64,000 nucleotides of DNA from Cyclobacterium roseum (GCF_010119225.1 NZ_WNKF01000014.1:1-64000), one strand, 5' to 3'; counted from the first letter of the stretch, positions 37,397-47,643 are shown. A program made the numbers and translations. Notes: a model not told the origin generated them from the sequence alone.

Positions 37397-37984
37397 ATGG
37401 CCCGACCCAAAATAACCGATAAAGCCCTTTGCGAGGCATTGTTTCACCACGACAAAAGTGCCTTTGATACCATTTACGACAGGTATTGGAAAAGACTTTA
37501 TTGTTATGCCTATAAGATTTTTGAGGACCAGGTGCTTTGTGAGGATGTGGTTCAGGAAGTATTCTTAGGTTTATGGGAGAGAGCCCAAAAGAAAAAGATC
37601 AATCATCTGGAGGCTTATCTTTTTAGGGCAGTAAAATTTCAGGTATTGAATTTGGTCAGGAATATAAAACAAACCACAGATCTGGAAAGTATCTTTTCTC
37701 ACCTTCCCGAACAACTGGAGGCGGATCATTTTTTGGAATATGAGGAAGTGGATACTATTTTGAAAAAGACGGTTCATGCCCTCCCGGAAAAGTGCAAAGA
37801 AGTGTTTCAGTTGAGCCGGGAAGCTGAGATGTCCAACCAGGAAATTGCCTTGAAAATGAATATATCTGTCCGGACAGTAGAGGCCCATCTGTACAAAGCA
37901 TTGAAATCTATCAAAAAAAATCTTAACCAAATTTATTTTTGGACATCGCTGCTGCTAGGTGATGCTATTTATCTTTTATTTTGA
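37397..37984 (+). CDS. ECF RNA polymerase sigma factor (Bacteroidota FecI-like family)
   Basis: The ATG at 37397 (MARPKITDKALC) is preferred to an in-frame TTG 9 bases earlier. Sigma region 2 is AFDTIYDRYWKRLYCYAYK with DVVQEVFLGLWER; region 4 is LPEKCKEVFQLSREAEMSNQ followed by a VRTVEAHLYKALK recognition helix. The short C-terminus is hydrophobic. It forms a sigma/anti-sigma/TonB-receptor triad with the FecR and SusC genes downstream, and presumably directs transcription of the susCD-sulfatase operon. Confidence 0.95.
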   Translation: MARPKITDKALCEALFHHDKSAFDTIYDRYWKRLYCYAYKIFEDQVLCEDVVQEVFLGLWERAQKKKINHLEAYLFRAVKFQVLNLVRNIKQTTDLESIFSHLPEQLEADHFLEYEEVDTILKKTVHALPEKCKEVFQLSREAEMSNQEIALKMNISVRTVEAHLYKALKSIKKNLNQIYFWTSLLLGDAIYLLF

Positions 37985-38133
37985 TTTTACGAATTAAATT
38001 AATTTTTTATTATATTTTTTATCGAATTTTAGGCATCTAAAATTGGCTTTCACCTCGCATTCCAATTTTTTTTCTCCTGGTTCGTAAGTATTTCAGTAGG
38101 CTAAGGGTACTATCCTTATAGATGGTAAATGAT

Positions 38134-39108
38134 ATGAAGAAAAAAGAATTCCTGAACCTGCTTCAGAAAAGGAGTAGGGGAGAGCTGAATAAAAGAGAAG
38201 AGGCCAAACTGCTGCAAATTTTGGACCTCCTTCAGCGAAGGGAATTGGATTGGGAAATGGACAGCCGGGAGCAGCAGGAAATTAAAGACAAGATGAAGGC
38301 AAAAATTGATTCAAACCTTCACCAATCAAAACCCCTTCCCCGACCATCCTATTATGGGATGATGAAATGGGCTGCCTCCTTTTTAGTATTGATGGGTCTT
38401 GCTTATCTGGGGTATCAAGTCCAGCAATTAACCCCGAACGTCGTTTGGGAGGAAAGAATTACCAACGAGCGGCAGAAAGCTTCCATTACCTTACCGGATG
38501 GCAGCATAGCATTTTTAAATACCAACACCAGGCTGAGGTTCCCCAAGGAATTTGTGAATGGAAAAAGGGAAGTTGAATTGGATGGAGAAGCTTTTTTTGA
38601 AGTGGTAAAAGACAAGGGAGCCACTTTTGAAGTAAACAGCCAGGGGATAAAGACGGTAGTTTTGGGAACAGCGTTTAATGTCAGGGCACACCAGGAATTG
38701 CCTGTAAAAGTGGCCGTGCAAAGCGGAAAGGTAGCTGTTTTTCACCAAACTTCCGCAGCCGACGCAAGTGGTGTGGAGTTGCAGCCCGGGCAAATGGCCA
38801 CGGCCATTCCCAATGCTGAGGGCTTTGCGATAGCGGAAATGGATTCGGATTCTTTTCTGGATTGGAAAGCAGGTTCCGTTTCCTTCGATATGAACCCCTT
38901 TGATGAAGTGATACAGCGGCTGGCTTCCATCTACAATTACAAGATTGAGTTAGTGGGGGAGGGAATGGATCAATGCCAGATCAAAGCGACCTATGGCAAT
39001 GGGAACTTATTTGCGGTATTGTACGGCCTGAAAAACCTGGTCGCGTTTGACGTGGAAAATACCGGTGAGAGGGCACTGAAAATAACCTATAAAAAATGTA
39101 AACTATAA
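38134..39108 (+). CDS. FecR family anti-sigma factor
   Basis: The start is at 38134 (MKKKEFLNLLQKRSRG), with an alternative ATG 12 bases upstream. A cytoplasmic segment of about 75 residues binds the sigma factor, one membrane helix follows (MKWAASFLVLMGLAYLGY), then the periplasmic FecR domain (about 110-215, with TLPDGSIAFLNTNTRL and DGEAFFEVV) and a DUF4974-type C-terminal domain (FDEVIQRLASIYNYKIEL). It relays ligand binding from SusC's STN domain to the sigma factor. Confidence 0.94.
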   Translation: MKKKEFLNLLQKRSRGELNKREEAKLLQILDLLQRRELDWEMDSREQQEIKDKMKAKIDSNLHQSKPLPRPSYYGMMKWAASFLVLMGLAYLGYQVQQLTPNVVWEERITNERQKASITLPDGSIAFLNTNTRLRFPKEFVNGKREVELDGEAFFEVVKDKGATFEVNSQGIKTVVLGTAFNVRAHQELPVKVAVQSGKVAVFHQTSAADASGVELQPGQMATAIPNAEGFAIAEMDSDSFLDWKAGSVSFDMNPFDEVIQRLASIYNYKIELVGEGMDQCQIKATYGNGNLFAVLYGLKNLVAFDVENTGERALKITYKKCKL

Positions 39109-39158
39109 AAATTAACAGCCTATGTGAAAAGTTCAAAGTGTAACCTTTAATCAAAAAT

Positions 39159-39240
39159 ATCCGGAACTGCTGCAACAGTCCCGGATCAGGATCGGTGGAA
39201 AACCACCTTGTTTAACAATAAACATTTAAAATTATGAAAA
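39159..39240 (+). promoter_or_regulatory. Two-hairpin susC leader, copy 1
   Basis: Hairpin 1 (39159-39186): ATCCGG/CCGGAT, an A-C mismatch, ACTG/CAGT and a 6-base loop. Hairpin 2 (39194-39207): GGTGG AAAA CCACC. They are followed by a 29-base stretch (39212-39240) that spans the ATG and is identical in the second susC leader. Copy 2 at 63130 has GCTG/CAGC at the ACTG/CAGT position, a pair-preserving change. There is no T-run, so it is not a plain terminator. Confidence 0.65.
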
Positions 39241-42200
39241 ATAATTTACTCAGGCTAATTGTGCTTTATTCAAAACAAACCCTAAAGTACTTTTTACTTC
39301 AATTGCTTGTCATACAGGTGATTATGGCAGAACCAGGCTCCAGTCAGAGCATGGAAGATTATCAGGTACAGTTACAAGCCAAGAATCAAAAGCTGGTAAC
39401 GGTATTGGCAGCATTAGAGCAGCAGACAGATTTTGTCTTCGCCTATAATCAGGAAGTAGCCAAAGACAAAACGAAAATTTCCCTCCATTTATCCACGGAC
39501 CTTAAAACCATGCTTAAAAAGATCACGGAGCAGGTGGATTACGATTTCAAGCGGGTAAATGAGCAGATTTATGTGGTAAGGAGCGAGGTGGTTTACCTTT
39601 CAAAAGGAGAAACGGTTCCGGTAGACGAGGACCGGAGTTGGTTGGACATAGAAATAACCGGGACCGTAACAGATGAAAACGGAGAGCCCATTCCTGGGGC
39701 TACTGTTTCAATTCCTGGCACTTCGGTAGGAACGGTTACGGATATTGATGGGAATTATAGTTTAAATGTTCCGGATGGGGCTACTCTAGTATATTCATTC
39801 ATTGGTTATGAATCAAAAGAGATTGAAATTGGAGATCGAAGCGTAATTAATGTAAGTTTAAAAGAGGATGTATCCTCATTGGATGAAGTAGTAGTTTTGG
39901 GTTATGGGTCTGTTCAAAAATCTGATTTGACAGGGTCCGTTTCTAAAATTGATGCCAAAGAACTATCAAATTTACCAGCTCCCAGGGTCGATCAATTACT
40001 TCAGGGGAGAGCAGCGGGAGTCAACGTAACTTCAGTAAGTGGTAGCCCCGGTGCAAGGGCGTCCATCAGGATCAGGGGAGGAAATTCTGTACAGGGAGAT
40101 AATGAACCCCTTTATGTTATAGATGGATTTATTGCGGGAACCAATTTTAATCTGAACAATATCAATGTCAACGATATCGAATCCATTGATATTTTGAAGG
40201 ACGGATCAGCAATATCCTTGTATGGAACACGGGGAGCCAACGGAGTAATTCTAATTTCTACTAAAAGTGGTAAAGGGGTTTCTGGAGGAAAACCCTCCGT
40301 ATCACTGAATGCTTATACAGGATTTCAAAACCTTGCGAGGAAGATTGATTTTTTAGACGGCCCCGAACGTGCGGCGTATGGATTTGAATACGCAGAATTC
40401 AGTGGAGAAGCCAATCCTTTTGTAGATGAAAGTTTGATTGGAAATACCGATTGGCAGGAGCAAATTACCAGAACTGCTCCTATTACCAATCTGGATTTAT
40501 CAGTAAGAGGGAATTCAGATAGGGTTAATTATTTTATTTCTGGAAATTATATGAACCAAAGGGGTATTATCCGGGAATCAGGGATTGAAAGATATAGCTT
40601 TAGGGCAAACTTAGATTTTAAATTAACCGAGAATCTTACTTTAGGGACAAGGATCAATACGTCATTTGTAAAAAACGATAATGACTTAGTCAGTTTGTGG
40701 CAAGCAAGGAGAGCCCTGACCACTTTTCCGGTATTTCAGGAAGATGGATCGCTTTGGGACGAAGACTATGTTCAGGGAGGTCCTTTCGATAATCCAGAAG
40801 CTTTATTACGAATGCAGACCAATAAAAGCATGGTCAATAATTTATTGGGCAATTTTTATATTGAATATAAACCAATTGAGTCGATTACCATTCGATCTAC
40901 GATAGGGCCTCAATTAAATTGGCGGAAGCAGAATGTTTTTCAATCTGGAAGTTTGCCATCCAGAGCTGCTGCACAAAGAGGAGGATTTGGAAGGATTACT
41001 AATAGCTTCAACAATCAGATATTACAAGAAAACACCATTACTTTTGACAAAGAATTGGCTCCAAACCATAAGATTAATATTCTCGGAGGGTTTACCTGGC
41101 AAACTTCCCGCACAGAAGGGTTCACGGCACAAACAGATGGATTACCAAATGATGGTGTCTCCTTTGATGTATTGCAGTTAGGGAATCCAGAAACCTTTAG
41201 GCTCACCTCAAGTTTCAATGATCCGTTCCAGATAGTTTCCTGGATAGGAAGGACCAATTATTCCATTTCTGACAAGTATCTTTTTACCCTGGCAGGAAGA
41301 GTGGATGGCTCATCGAGATTTTCCGGAGCGAATAATCAATATGCCTTCTTCCCCTCAGGGGCTTTTGCGTGGCGCATTGGAGATGAAGAATTTATCCGGG
41401 ACCTAAACGTTTTCGACGAACTGAAATTACGGACAAGTTTTGGTAGGTCTGGAAGTCAGGCCATAGACTCTTACAGCACTTTGGCCGTGTTAAATCCTGG
41501 TACCGTAATATTTAATGGAAGTCAGGGGATTGGCGTAAGACGAGACAGGCCTGCCAATCCGGATCTTAGGTGGGAGACTACCTCTCAATTCGATATCGGT
41601 TTGGAGGCTGGTTTTTTTGATAACCGATTAAGCGTTGAACTCGATTATTATTATAAAAAGACTGAAGACCTACTTTTAAATAGGGAAATCCCCAGACAAA
41701 CCGGTTTTAGCCAAAGGCTGGAAAACATTGGTTCTCTGCAAAATCAGGGTATTGAGTTGATGATAAGGTCCGTGAACATTGATAGAAATGACTTTAGATG
41801 GTCCTCCAGCCTTACCTTATCCGGAAATAGAAGCCGGGTGTTGGATCTGGGAGGTGTAAATGAGATCAATATTCATTTTCTTGACCAAGGGGGACAGGCC
41901 GCCAAACTGGTAGTCGGAGAACCAGTTGGGGTTTTCACTGGACTAGAATACTTGGGAACTTGGCAAAGCCAGGAAGAGCTGGATCAATTTAGGTATAGTG
42001 GCCTTCGTGCGGTGGTCGGTGGACCGAGATTCAAGGACACTAACGGAGATGGAATGATCAGTTTTAACGATGATTTTGAGATCATTGGAAATCCTGAGCC
42101 AATATTCTTTGGGGGAATCAATAACAGCATACAATGGAAGAATTTCTCCTTGGATATTTTCCTTCAGGGTACATTCGGAAATGATGTTTATAATGAATTC

Positions 42201-42611
42201 GCCCAAAGGGGCTTTTTTGGTAGAAGTGACCAAAACATTTACGGTGTGGCGAGAGATCGTTGGACGGAATCCGATCCACACCCCTATATCCCGAGAGCAG
42301 GTGGCACTGTTAGTATTTCCGATATTCCGTCCAATAGCGAATTGGTAGAAGATGGTTCACATCTCCGGTTGAGAAATGTCATGCTAAATTACAATGTACC
42401 CTTACGAAATAATAAGTTGTTTAACAGCTTTAGTGTGTATGCAAGTGGTGCAAATCTTCTTCTGATTTCCAATTTTAGGGGATACGATCCGGAAGCGACC
42501 CGCATTGGACCGCAATCAGGAAATACCTACGGCAGTGTGGTTCGGGGAATCATTCGTGCAGAATACCCGAACGCTAGAACCGTAACTTTGGGAATAAATG
42601 CCAACTTTTAA
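39234..42611 (+). CDS. SusC-type TonB-dependent receptor with STN domain
   Basis: 1125 residues. Order: an extended signal peptide, a secretin/TonB short N-terminal (STN) domain (about 50-115), a carboxypeptidase-regulatory-like domain (140-215, GTVTDENGEPIPGATVSIPG), the TonB box region SLDEVVVLGYG, plug (230-350, VDQLLQGRAAGVNV, RIRGGNS) and a beta-barrel to a C-terminal Phe. Imports a glycan across the outer membrane. The STN domain links it to the FecR and sigma pair directly upstream. SusD follows 11 bp later. Its N-terminal 120 residues are very similar to those of the second SusC. Confidence 0.96.
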   Translation: MKNNLLRLIVLYSKQTLKYFLLQLLVIQVIMAEPGSSQSMEDYQVQLQAKNQKLVTVLAALEQQTDFVFAYNQEVAKDKTKISLHLSTDLKTMLKKITEQVDYDFKRVNEQIYVVRSEVVYLSKGETVPVDEDRSWLDIEITGTVTDENGEPIPGATVSIPGTSVGTVTDIDGNYSLNVPDGATLVYSFIGYESKEIEIGDRSVINVSLKEDVSSLDEVVVLGYGSVQKSDLTGSVSKIDAKELSNLPAPRVDQLLQGRAAGVNVTSVSGSPGARASIRIRGGNSVQGDNEPLYVIDGFIAGTNFNLNNINVNDIESIDILKDGSAISLYGTRGANGVILISTKSGKGVSGGKPSVSLNAYTGFQNLARKIDFLDGPERAAYGFEYAEFSGEANPFVDESLIGNTDWQEQITRTAPITNLDLSVRGNSDRVNYFISGNYMNQRGIIRESGIERYSFRANLDFKLTENLTLGTRINTSFVKNDNDLVSLWQARRALTTFPVFQEDGSLWDEDYVQGGPFDNPEALLRMQTNKSMVNNLLGNFYIEYKPIESITIRSTIGPQLNWRKQNVFQSGSLPSRAAAQRGGFGRITNSFNNQILQENTITFDKELAPNHKINILGGFTWQTSRTEGFTAQTDGLPNDGVSFDVLQLGNPETFRLTSSFNDPFQIVSWIGRTNYSISDKYLFTLAGRVDGSSRFSGANNQYAFFPSGAFAWRIGDEEFIRDLNVFDELKLRTSFGRSGSQAIDSYSTLAVLNPGTVIFNGSQGIGVRRDRPANPDLRWETTSQFDIGLEAGFFDNRLSVELDYYYKKTEDLLLNREIPRQTGFSQRLENIGSLQNQGIELMIRSVNIDRNDFRWSSSLTLSGNRSRVLDLGGVNEINIHFLDQGGQAAKLVVGEPVGVFTGLEYLGTWQSQEELDQFRYSGLRAVVGGPRFKDTNGDGMISFNDDFEIIGNPEPIFFGGINNSIQWKNFSLDIFLQGTFGNDVYNEFAQRGFFGRSDQNIYGVARDRWTESDPHPYIPRAGGTVSISDIPSNSELVEDGSHLRLRNVMLNYNVPLRNNKLFNSFSVYASGANLLLISNFRGYDPEATRIGPQSGNTYGSVVRGIIRAEYPNARTVTLGINANF

Positions 42612-42622
42612 ACCTACACATC

Positions 42623-44146
42623 ATGAAAATTATAAAAACTAATTACCTACTGATTGTATTTTCTTTAGTGTTTGCCACCAGCTGTGAGAGCTATTTGCAG
42701 GAGGAAGTTCGGGGAATAATTGATCCCAGTACGTTTTATCAATCAGATGAAGAGGCCGTGCTTGCTGTAAATGGCATTTACCTGAATTTAAGGCAAAATG
42801 GATTTTATGGCAATTGGCAGGGAATTCATACCTTCACTCAATTAGGGGCAGACGAATTGGAGTCCAGCCGGCAATTTGGCGGCAATGAACCCATGCAAAA
42901 TTACACCCTGACCCAAAGCAACTATTCGAATGCCAGGCAATTGTGGCAGTTGATTTATCGTATGATCGGGGATGCTAACTCGGTGATTACAAATGTTCAA
43001 AACAGTCCAAACATCAGTGATGCCGTCAAAAATCAATCGATCGGGGAGGCTTTGTATTTACGGAGTTTCGGGTATTACCACCTAAGTAATCTGTGGGGAG
43101 ACGTACCTTACTATGACGAAGAAATCCCAATTGCCGATGCCGCCGCTTTGGGTAGAATGCCAGTCGACGAAATCCGGAATAACCTTGTTGGTGATTTGAA
43201 GCGCATCGAAACGGAAAATCTATTACCTGATTCCTATTCCGGCAATGATCTTGGAAGACCCACCGTTTGGGCAGCCAAAACCTTGCTTGCAAAAATTTAT
43301 TTATGGCAACAAGACTGGACAAATGCCAGGTCGGAATGTTTGTCTATCATAAGCGAATCTCCGCATCAAATATTGCCAAGTTTCGGTGAAGTTTTTGATG
43401 TAAATAATCCATTTAATGAGGAGGTTATCTGGGCCATTGATTTTCAAAAAGACGTTCCGGGGAATGCACAAGACCGCACGGACGGATTCAACCCGAGACT
43501 CAGGGATGAGCCAAAAAATCCCGCAGACAGAGGGCCTCTTTCCGATGCATTGGCAGCCAGAAATGAAGAATTTAATGGATATGGTTTGACTGTTCCTATT
43601 CTGAGCTTTATCGATGAATTTCCCGAAAATGACTTAAGACGTCCCTATAATATACTCAGTCACTATTTGGGTTTTGAATTAACGTTCCAATACCTGACTA
43701 AATTCACCAACTTTGATTTCGTCAATTCCCCCCGCGGAAACCACGGAGAGGCGACCTTAATATTTAGATTGTCAGATGTCTACCTAATGCTGGCAGAAGC
43801 CGAGAATGAGTTGAATGGCCCCGGTAATGCTTACCAATACATTAATGCCGTCCGGGAAAGAGCCTATGAGCCCGATCAGCCTTATGCTGGAATGAGCCAA
43901 TCCGATTTACGAACGGCCATACAGGCTGAGCGAAGATGGGAGTTGGCAGGTGAGGGCCACCGACGGTATGATTTGATCCGATGGGGCATTTTAGTGGAAA
44001 CGGTAAAAAATGCCGAGTACCGTACTTATGACCCCGGAAACAATATTCAACCACATCATATCCGACTGCCTATCCCCGAAGAGGAAATCATTCTAAATCC
44101 TGTACTTTTGGATTCGGACCCTTCTAATAATGGTTATGGGAATTAG
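42623..44146 (+). CDS. SusD/RagB family glycan-binding lipoprotein
   Basis: 507 residues with a lipobox (FATSCESYL, Cys near residue 21). Family landmarks are SIGEALYLRSFGYYHL, VWAAKTLLAKIYLWQ (the TPR-like helices) and the C-terminal ERRWELAGEGHRRYDLIRWG. It caps the SusC barrel at the cell surface. Its stop overlaps the start of the first sulfatase by 17 bp, indicating coupled translation with the downstream enzymes. Confidence 0.95.
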   Translation: MKIIKTNYLLIVFSLVFATSCESYLQEEVRGIIDPSTFYQSDEEAVLAVNGIYLNLRQNGFYGNWQGIHTFTQLGADELESSRQFGGNEPMQNYTLTQSNYSNARQLWQLIYRMIGDANSVITNVQNSPNISDAVKNQSIGEALYLRSFGYYHLSNLWGDVPYYDEEIPIADAAALGRMPVDEIRNNLVGDLKRIETENLLPDSYSGNDLGRPTVWAAKTLLAKIYLWQQDWTNARSECLSIISESPHQILPSFGEVFDVNNPFNEEVIWAIDFQKDVPGNAQDRTDGFNPRLRDEPKNPADRGPLSDALAARNEEFNGYGLTVPILSFIDEFPENDLRRPYNILSHYLGFELTFQYLTKFTNFDFVNSPRGNHGEATLIFRLSDVYLMLAEAENELNGPGNAYQYINAVRERAYEPDQPYAGMSQSDLRTAIQAERRWELAGEGHRRYDLIRWGILVETVKNAEYRTYDPGNNIQPHHIRLPIPEEEIILNPVLLDSDPSNNGYGN

Positions 44147-45599
44147 AAAAACCCTAATAATAAATAATTATTTAATGTGCAGCTGTCTTATTTTGATGGC
44201 TATTCCTATACTTTATTCTTGTGGAAAAGAGAATAAACCCAACATCATCCTGATCAACGTAGATGATCTGGGCTATAAAGACCTGGGCTTTATGGGAAGT
44301 ACATATTATGAAACCCCAAACCTGGATCAATTGGCAGGGCAGGGCATGGTTTTTTACCATGCCTATGCTGCTGCTGCCAATTGCGCCCCCAGCCGAGCCA
44401 GCCTGATGAGTGGCAGGAATACCCCCAGACATGGGGTGTATACGGTCGACAATTCGGAAAGAGGAAATGCAAAAACCCGTAAAATCATTCCTACCCCCAA
44501 TCGGGATTTCCTTCCTGATTCCTTGTATACCCTGGCCAAGATGCTAAAGGATAATGGCTATACGAATGGCACTTTCGGAAAATGGCATATCAATGAGGAT
44601 CCCTTGCAACATGGTTTTCATGTCAATGTGGGAGGGGCGCACCATGGAAACCCGGGTAGAAATGGGTATTTTAGTCCCTACAATATCAGCTTTATAGAAG
44701 ATGGGCCTGAGGGCGAATACCTGACCGACCGATTGACCCGGGAGGCCATCGCATTTATTGAAGCCAATCAGTCGAAACCGTTTTTCGTAAACTTAGCCTT
44801 CTATTCCGTACATACTCCCATTATGGGCAAGGAAAGTCTGATAGAAAAGTTTAAGAATAAACCGGGAAGGGAAGGACAGGACCGGGCTGATTATGCGGCC
44901 ATGGTAGCTTCGGTAGATGAAAATGTCGGTAAACTATTGCAGGTCCTTGATGAATTAAACCTTTCAGATAATACGCTTTTGATCTTTACTTCAGATAATG
45001 GTGGGATCAGGGATATCTCCTACCAGGACCCTTTGCGAGCAGGAAAGGGTTCCTATTATGAAGGAGGTATCCGAATCCCTTTGGTAATTCGTTGGCCTGG
45101 AAAAATTCCCGCCGGAACTACCTCCGATGTTCCCGTGACTCATATGGATTTTTACCCAACGATAAGGAGTATCATTGAAGTGGAGCAGGTGGGGGAGGAG
45201 AACTGGGACGGAATGGACCTGGCTCCCCTGTTTAAGCAAGAATCGCAAGCGGAGAGGCCCCTCTTTTGGCATTTTCCCGTCTACCTTCAAGCCTATAACC
45301 CTAAAGAAGATGGGGGCCGGGATCCCTTGTTCAGAACCCGTCCGGGGTCTGTAGTCAGAAAAGGGAAATGGAAGCTCCATCATTATTTCGAAGAGGATGA
45401 TTATGAACTCTATAACCTGGAGGAAGATCCGGGAGAAACAACCAATTTGGCGGAAAGGGAGCCAGAAATCCGGGACCAGCTGATTAAAATGCTCGAAGGC
45501 TGGAGGAAGGAAGTCCATGCACCTGTTCCGAATCAGTCAAATCCCCATTATGATAAAGCATTTGAAATGAACCTTATAAATGAAAAATTGAATGAATAA
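44130..45599 (+). CDS. Sulfatase (family S1), putative lipoprotein
   Basis: 489 residues; the start at 44130 or two codons later is uncertain. A lipoprotein signal is likely (IPILYSCGKENK). The N-terminal metal site is INVDDLGYKDLG; the formylglycine signature is NCAPSRASLMSG (C-x-P-x-R), so it is a Cys-type sulfatase needing FGE or anSME for activation. TFGKWHINED and FTSDNGG supply other active-site residues. Removes sulfate from the glycan imported by the adjacent SusCD. It overlaps the next sulfatase by 8 bp. Confidence 0.94.
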   Translation: MVMGIRKTLIINNYLMCSCLILMAIPILYSCGKENKPNIILINVDDLGYKDLGFMGSTYYETPNLDQLAGQGMVFYHAYAAAANCAPSRASLMSGRNTPRHGVYTVDNSERGNAKTRKIIPTPNRDFLPDSLYTLAKMLKDNGYTNGTFGKWHINEDPLQHGFHVNVGGAHHGNPGRNGYFSPYNISFIEDGPEGEYLTDRLTREAIAFIEANQSKPFFVNLAFYSVHTPIMGKESLIEKFKNKPGREGQDRADYAAMVASVDENVGKLLQVLDELNLSDNTLLIFTSDNGGIRDISYQDPLRAGKGSYYEGGIRIPLVIRWPGKIPAGTTSDVPVTHMDFYPTIRSIIEVEQVGEENWDGMDLAPLFKQESQAERPLFWHFPVYLQAYNPKEDGGRDPLFRTRPGSVVRKGKWKLHHYFEEDDYELYNLEEDPGETTNLAEREPEIRDQLIKMLEGWRKEVHAPVPNQSNPHYDKAFEMNLINEKLNE

Positions 45600-47643
45600 G
45601 CTGTTTTTAATAATGTTGCTGGTAGTTTCCCGCATTTTGATGCCTGAATTTGCCTTTGGAACCAGCCCGGTCGCTAAAAAACCCAACATCATTTTTATTC
45701 TAACCGATGATTTGGGGTATGGTGACCTGGGGATATTGTATCAAAACCAACGGAAAGCAGAAGGCAAACCCTATCACCGTACACCCAATTTGGATAAAAT
45801 GGCCGCAGAGGGAATGATCTTAACCCGTCATTATGTACCTGCACCGGTTTGTGCGCCTTCCCGGGCTTCCTTGCTCCTGGGGCAACACCAGGGACATGCC
45901 GAAATCAGAAACAATCAATTTGATAAAGCCCTTCCTGCCAACCATAACCTGGCGACCGTGCTGAAGGAGGCCGGTTATGCGACGGCATTGATTGGTAAAT
46001 ACGGGCTTCAGGGCCTGCAGGGAGACAGTCCTGCTACCTGGGAAGCCTACCCTACCAAAAGGGGCTTTGATTATTTCTTCGGATATGTCCGTCACCGGGA
46101 TGGACACAATCATTATCCGTCACACGATGTGGCAAATAGGGGACCGATGGAGTTCTACGACGGAAATGAAGAGATATCCAGTCAATTAAAGGGAAGTTAC
46201 ACCACGGACCTTTTTACAGCCAGGGCAAAAAAATACATTCAAGACCATAAAAAGGGCCATCCCGATCAACCGTTTTTTATGTACCTGGCCTACGATACCC
46301 CGCATGCAGGTCTGGAAATCCCCAGCATGCCCTATCCCTCGGGTGGGGGTGCAACCGGAGGTATGCAATTCATCGGAGAAAAAGATAATTTTATCAATAC
46401 CGCCAAGGGGGAGGTAAATGGTTTTATCCATCCGGATTACCGCAAGGAAGAGTGGCCGGAAGTACAGCAACGCTTTGCCAGCATGGTTCGCCGAATTGAT
46501 AACGCCATCGGAGATCTGATTCACTTATTGAAGGACCTGAATATTGACGAGGAAACACTGATCGTATTTACCTCCGATAATGGTCCACATCACGAATCCT
46601 ATGGTTATGGAGATTATGATCCTGTTTTTTTTGAAAGTTTCGGAAATTTGGATGGAACCAAACGCGATACCTGGGAGGGAGGTATCCGTGTGCCGGCACT
46701 GGTAAGGTGGCCGGGAGAAATACAGGAAAGCGTGAAAAATGACTCTCCCTCAGGGTTCCATGATTGGTTGCCGACATTTGCTGAAATCAGCGGTTTGCCA
46801 GCGCCAGCCAATACCGACGGCAGGTCACTCTGGCCCATACTTTCCGGAGAGGATAATGAGCACGATGGTAAAGTTTATATTGAGTACCAGGTTAATAATA
46901 ACACGAAGAGCTACGAATCCTTCCTCGAATCCAAAAGGGGAAAAAAGCGGGGTGAAATGCAGGTGTTGTACCTGGATGGCTATAAGGGTATCCGATATAA
47001 TATATTATCTCATGAAGATGATTTCCGTATTTTTGATACGAAATCCGATCCCGGAGAAGCCAATGACCTCGCCGGAACGAATGGGGAGTTTGTCAAGCTC
47101 CAAAAAGAAATGAAAAATGCTGTTCTACGTTGGCGAAGGTACAATGCTTCGGCCGAACGGCCCTATGACGATTTGCCGGTTCCTGCGCTGGACCTGAATG
47201 GGATTCCTGAAATGGGGGTGCAGGTTGCCAGCTACCGGGGGGATTTCCCATGGGTGCCCTTTATCGATACCGAAAAGGACCTACCTTCGGAGTTTCACCT
47301 TTTGGCCCAATTGGATGACTTTGTACCCAAGGAGGAGGCTAAGGTATTTGTATTCCAGGGATTGCTAAAAGTAGATCAAACCGGTGCTTACGAAATCCGC
47401 TTTCACACCAATGGCGGTCTGGTGATGCATGTCCACGATGCGCTGGTGGTGGATAACGATCATCCAAGCCTGGCAAAGGAATCCGGAAAGTCCAGCTTGT
47501 TTCTGGAGAAAGGGTATCATCCCGTTAAATGGGTTGTCAAAAAGCCGGAGGATAAGGAAAACCTGAAGCTGGAGCTGAAATGGACCGGACCGGGTTTTCA
47601 GGACAAACCCTTGAGCCTGTACCAACAAACCCCAACCAACTAA
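45592..47643 (+). CDS. Sulfatase (family S1) with C-terminal PA14-like domain
   Basis: 683 residues, with a signal peptide (to about residue 25). Sulfatase core residues 30-500: LTDDLGYGDLG, the formylglycine signature VCAPSRASLLLG, LIGKYGLQG and FTSDNGPHHES. The last 110 residues (VFQGLLKVDQTGAYEIRF through KWTGPGF) resemble a PA14/FN3-like sugar-binding module, making it longer than usual. Periplasmic or outer-membrane exposed. Its substrate probably differs from the first sulfatase. Confidence 0.93.
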   Translation: MNKLFLIMLLVVSRILMPEFAFGTSPVAKKPNIIFILTDDLGYGDLGILYQNQRKAEGKPYHRTPNLDKMAAEGMILTRHYVPAPVCAPSRASLLLGQHQGHAEIRNNQFDKALPANHNLATVLKEAGYATALIGKYGLQGLQGDSPATWEAYPTKRGFDYFFGYVRHRDGHNHYPSHDVANRGPMEFYDGNEEISSQLKGSYTTDLFTARAKKYIQDHKKGHPDQPFFMYLAYDTPHAGLEIPSMPYPSGGGATGGMQFIGEKDNFINTAKGEVNGFIHPDYRKEEWPEVQQRFASMVRRIDNAIGDLIHLLKDLNIDEETLIVFTSDNGPHHESYGYGDYDPVFFESFGNLDGTKRDTWEGGIRVPALVRWPGEIQESVKNDSPSGFHDWLPTFAEISGLPAPANTDGRSLWPILSGEDNEHDGKVYIEYQVNNNTKSYESFLESKRGKKRGEMQVLYLDGYKGIRYNILSHEDDFRIFDTKSDPGEANDLAGTNGEFVKLQKEMKNAVLRWRRYNASAERPYDDLPVPALDLNGIPEMGVQVASYRGDFPWVPFIDTEKDLPSEFHLLAQLDDFVPKEEAKVFVFQGLLKVDQTGAYEIRFHTNGGLVMHVHDALVVDNDHPSLAKESGKSSLFLEKGYHPVKWVVKKPEDKENLKLELKWTGPGFQDKPLSLYQQTPTN

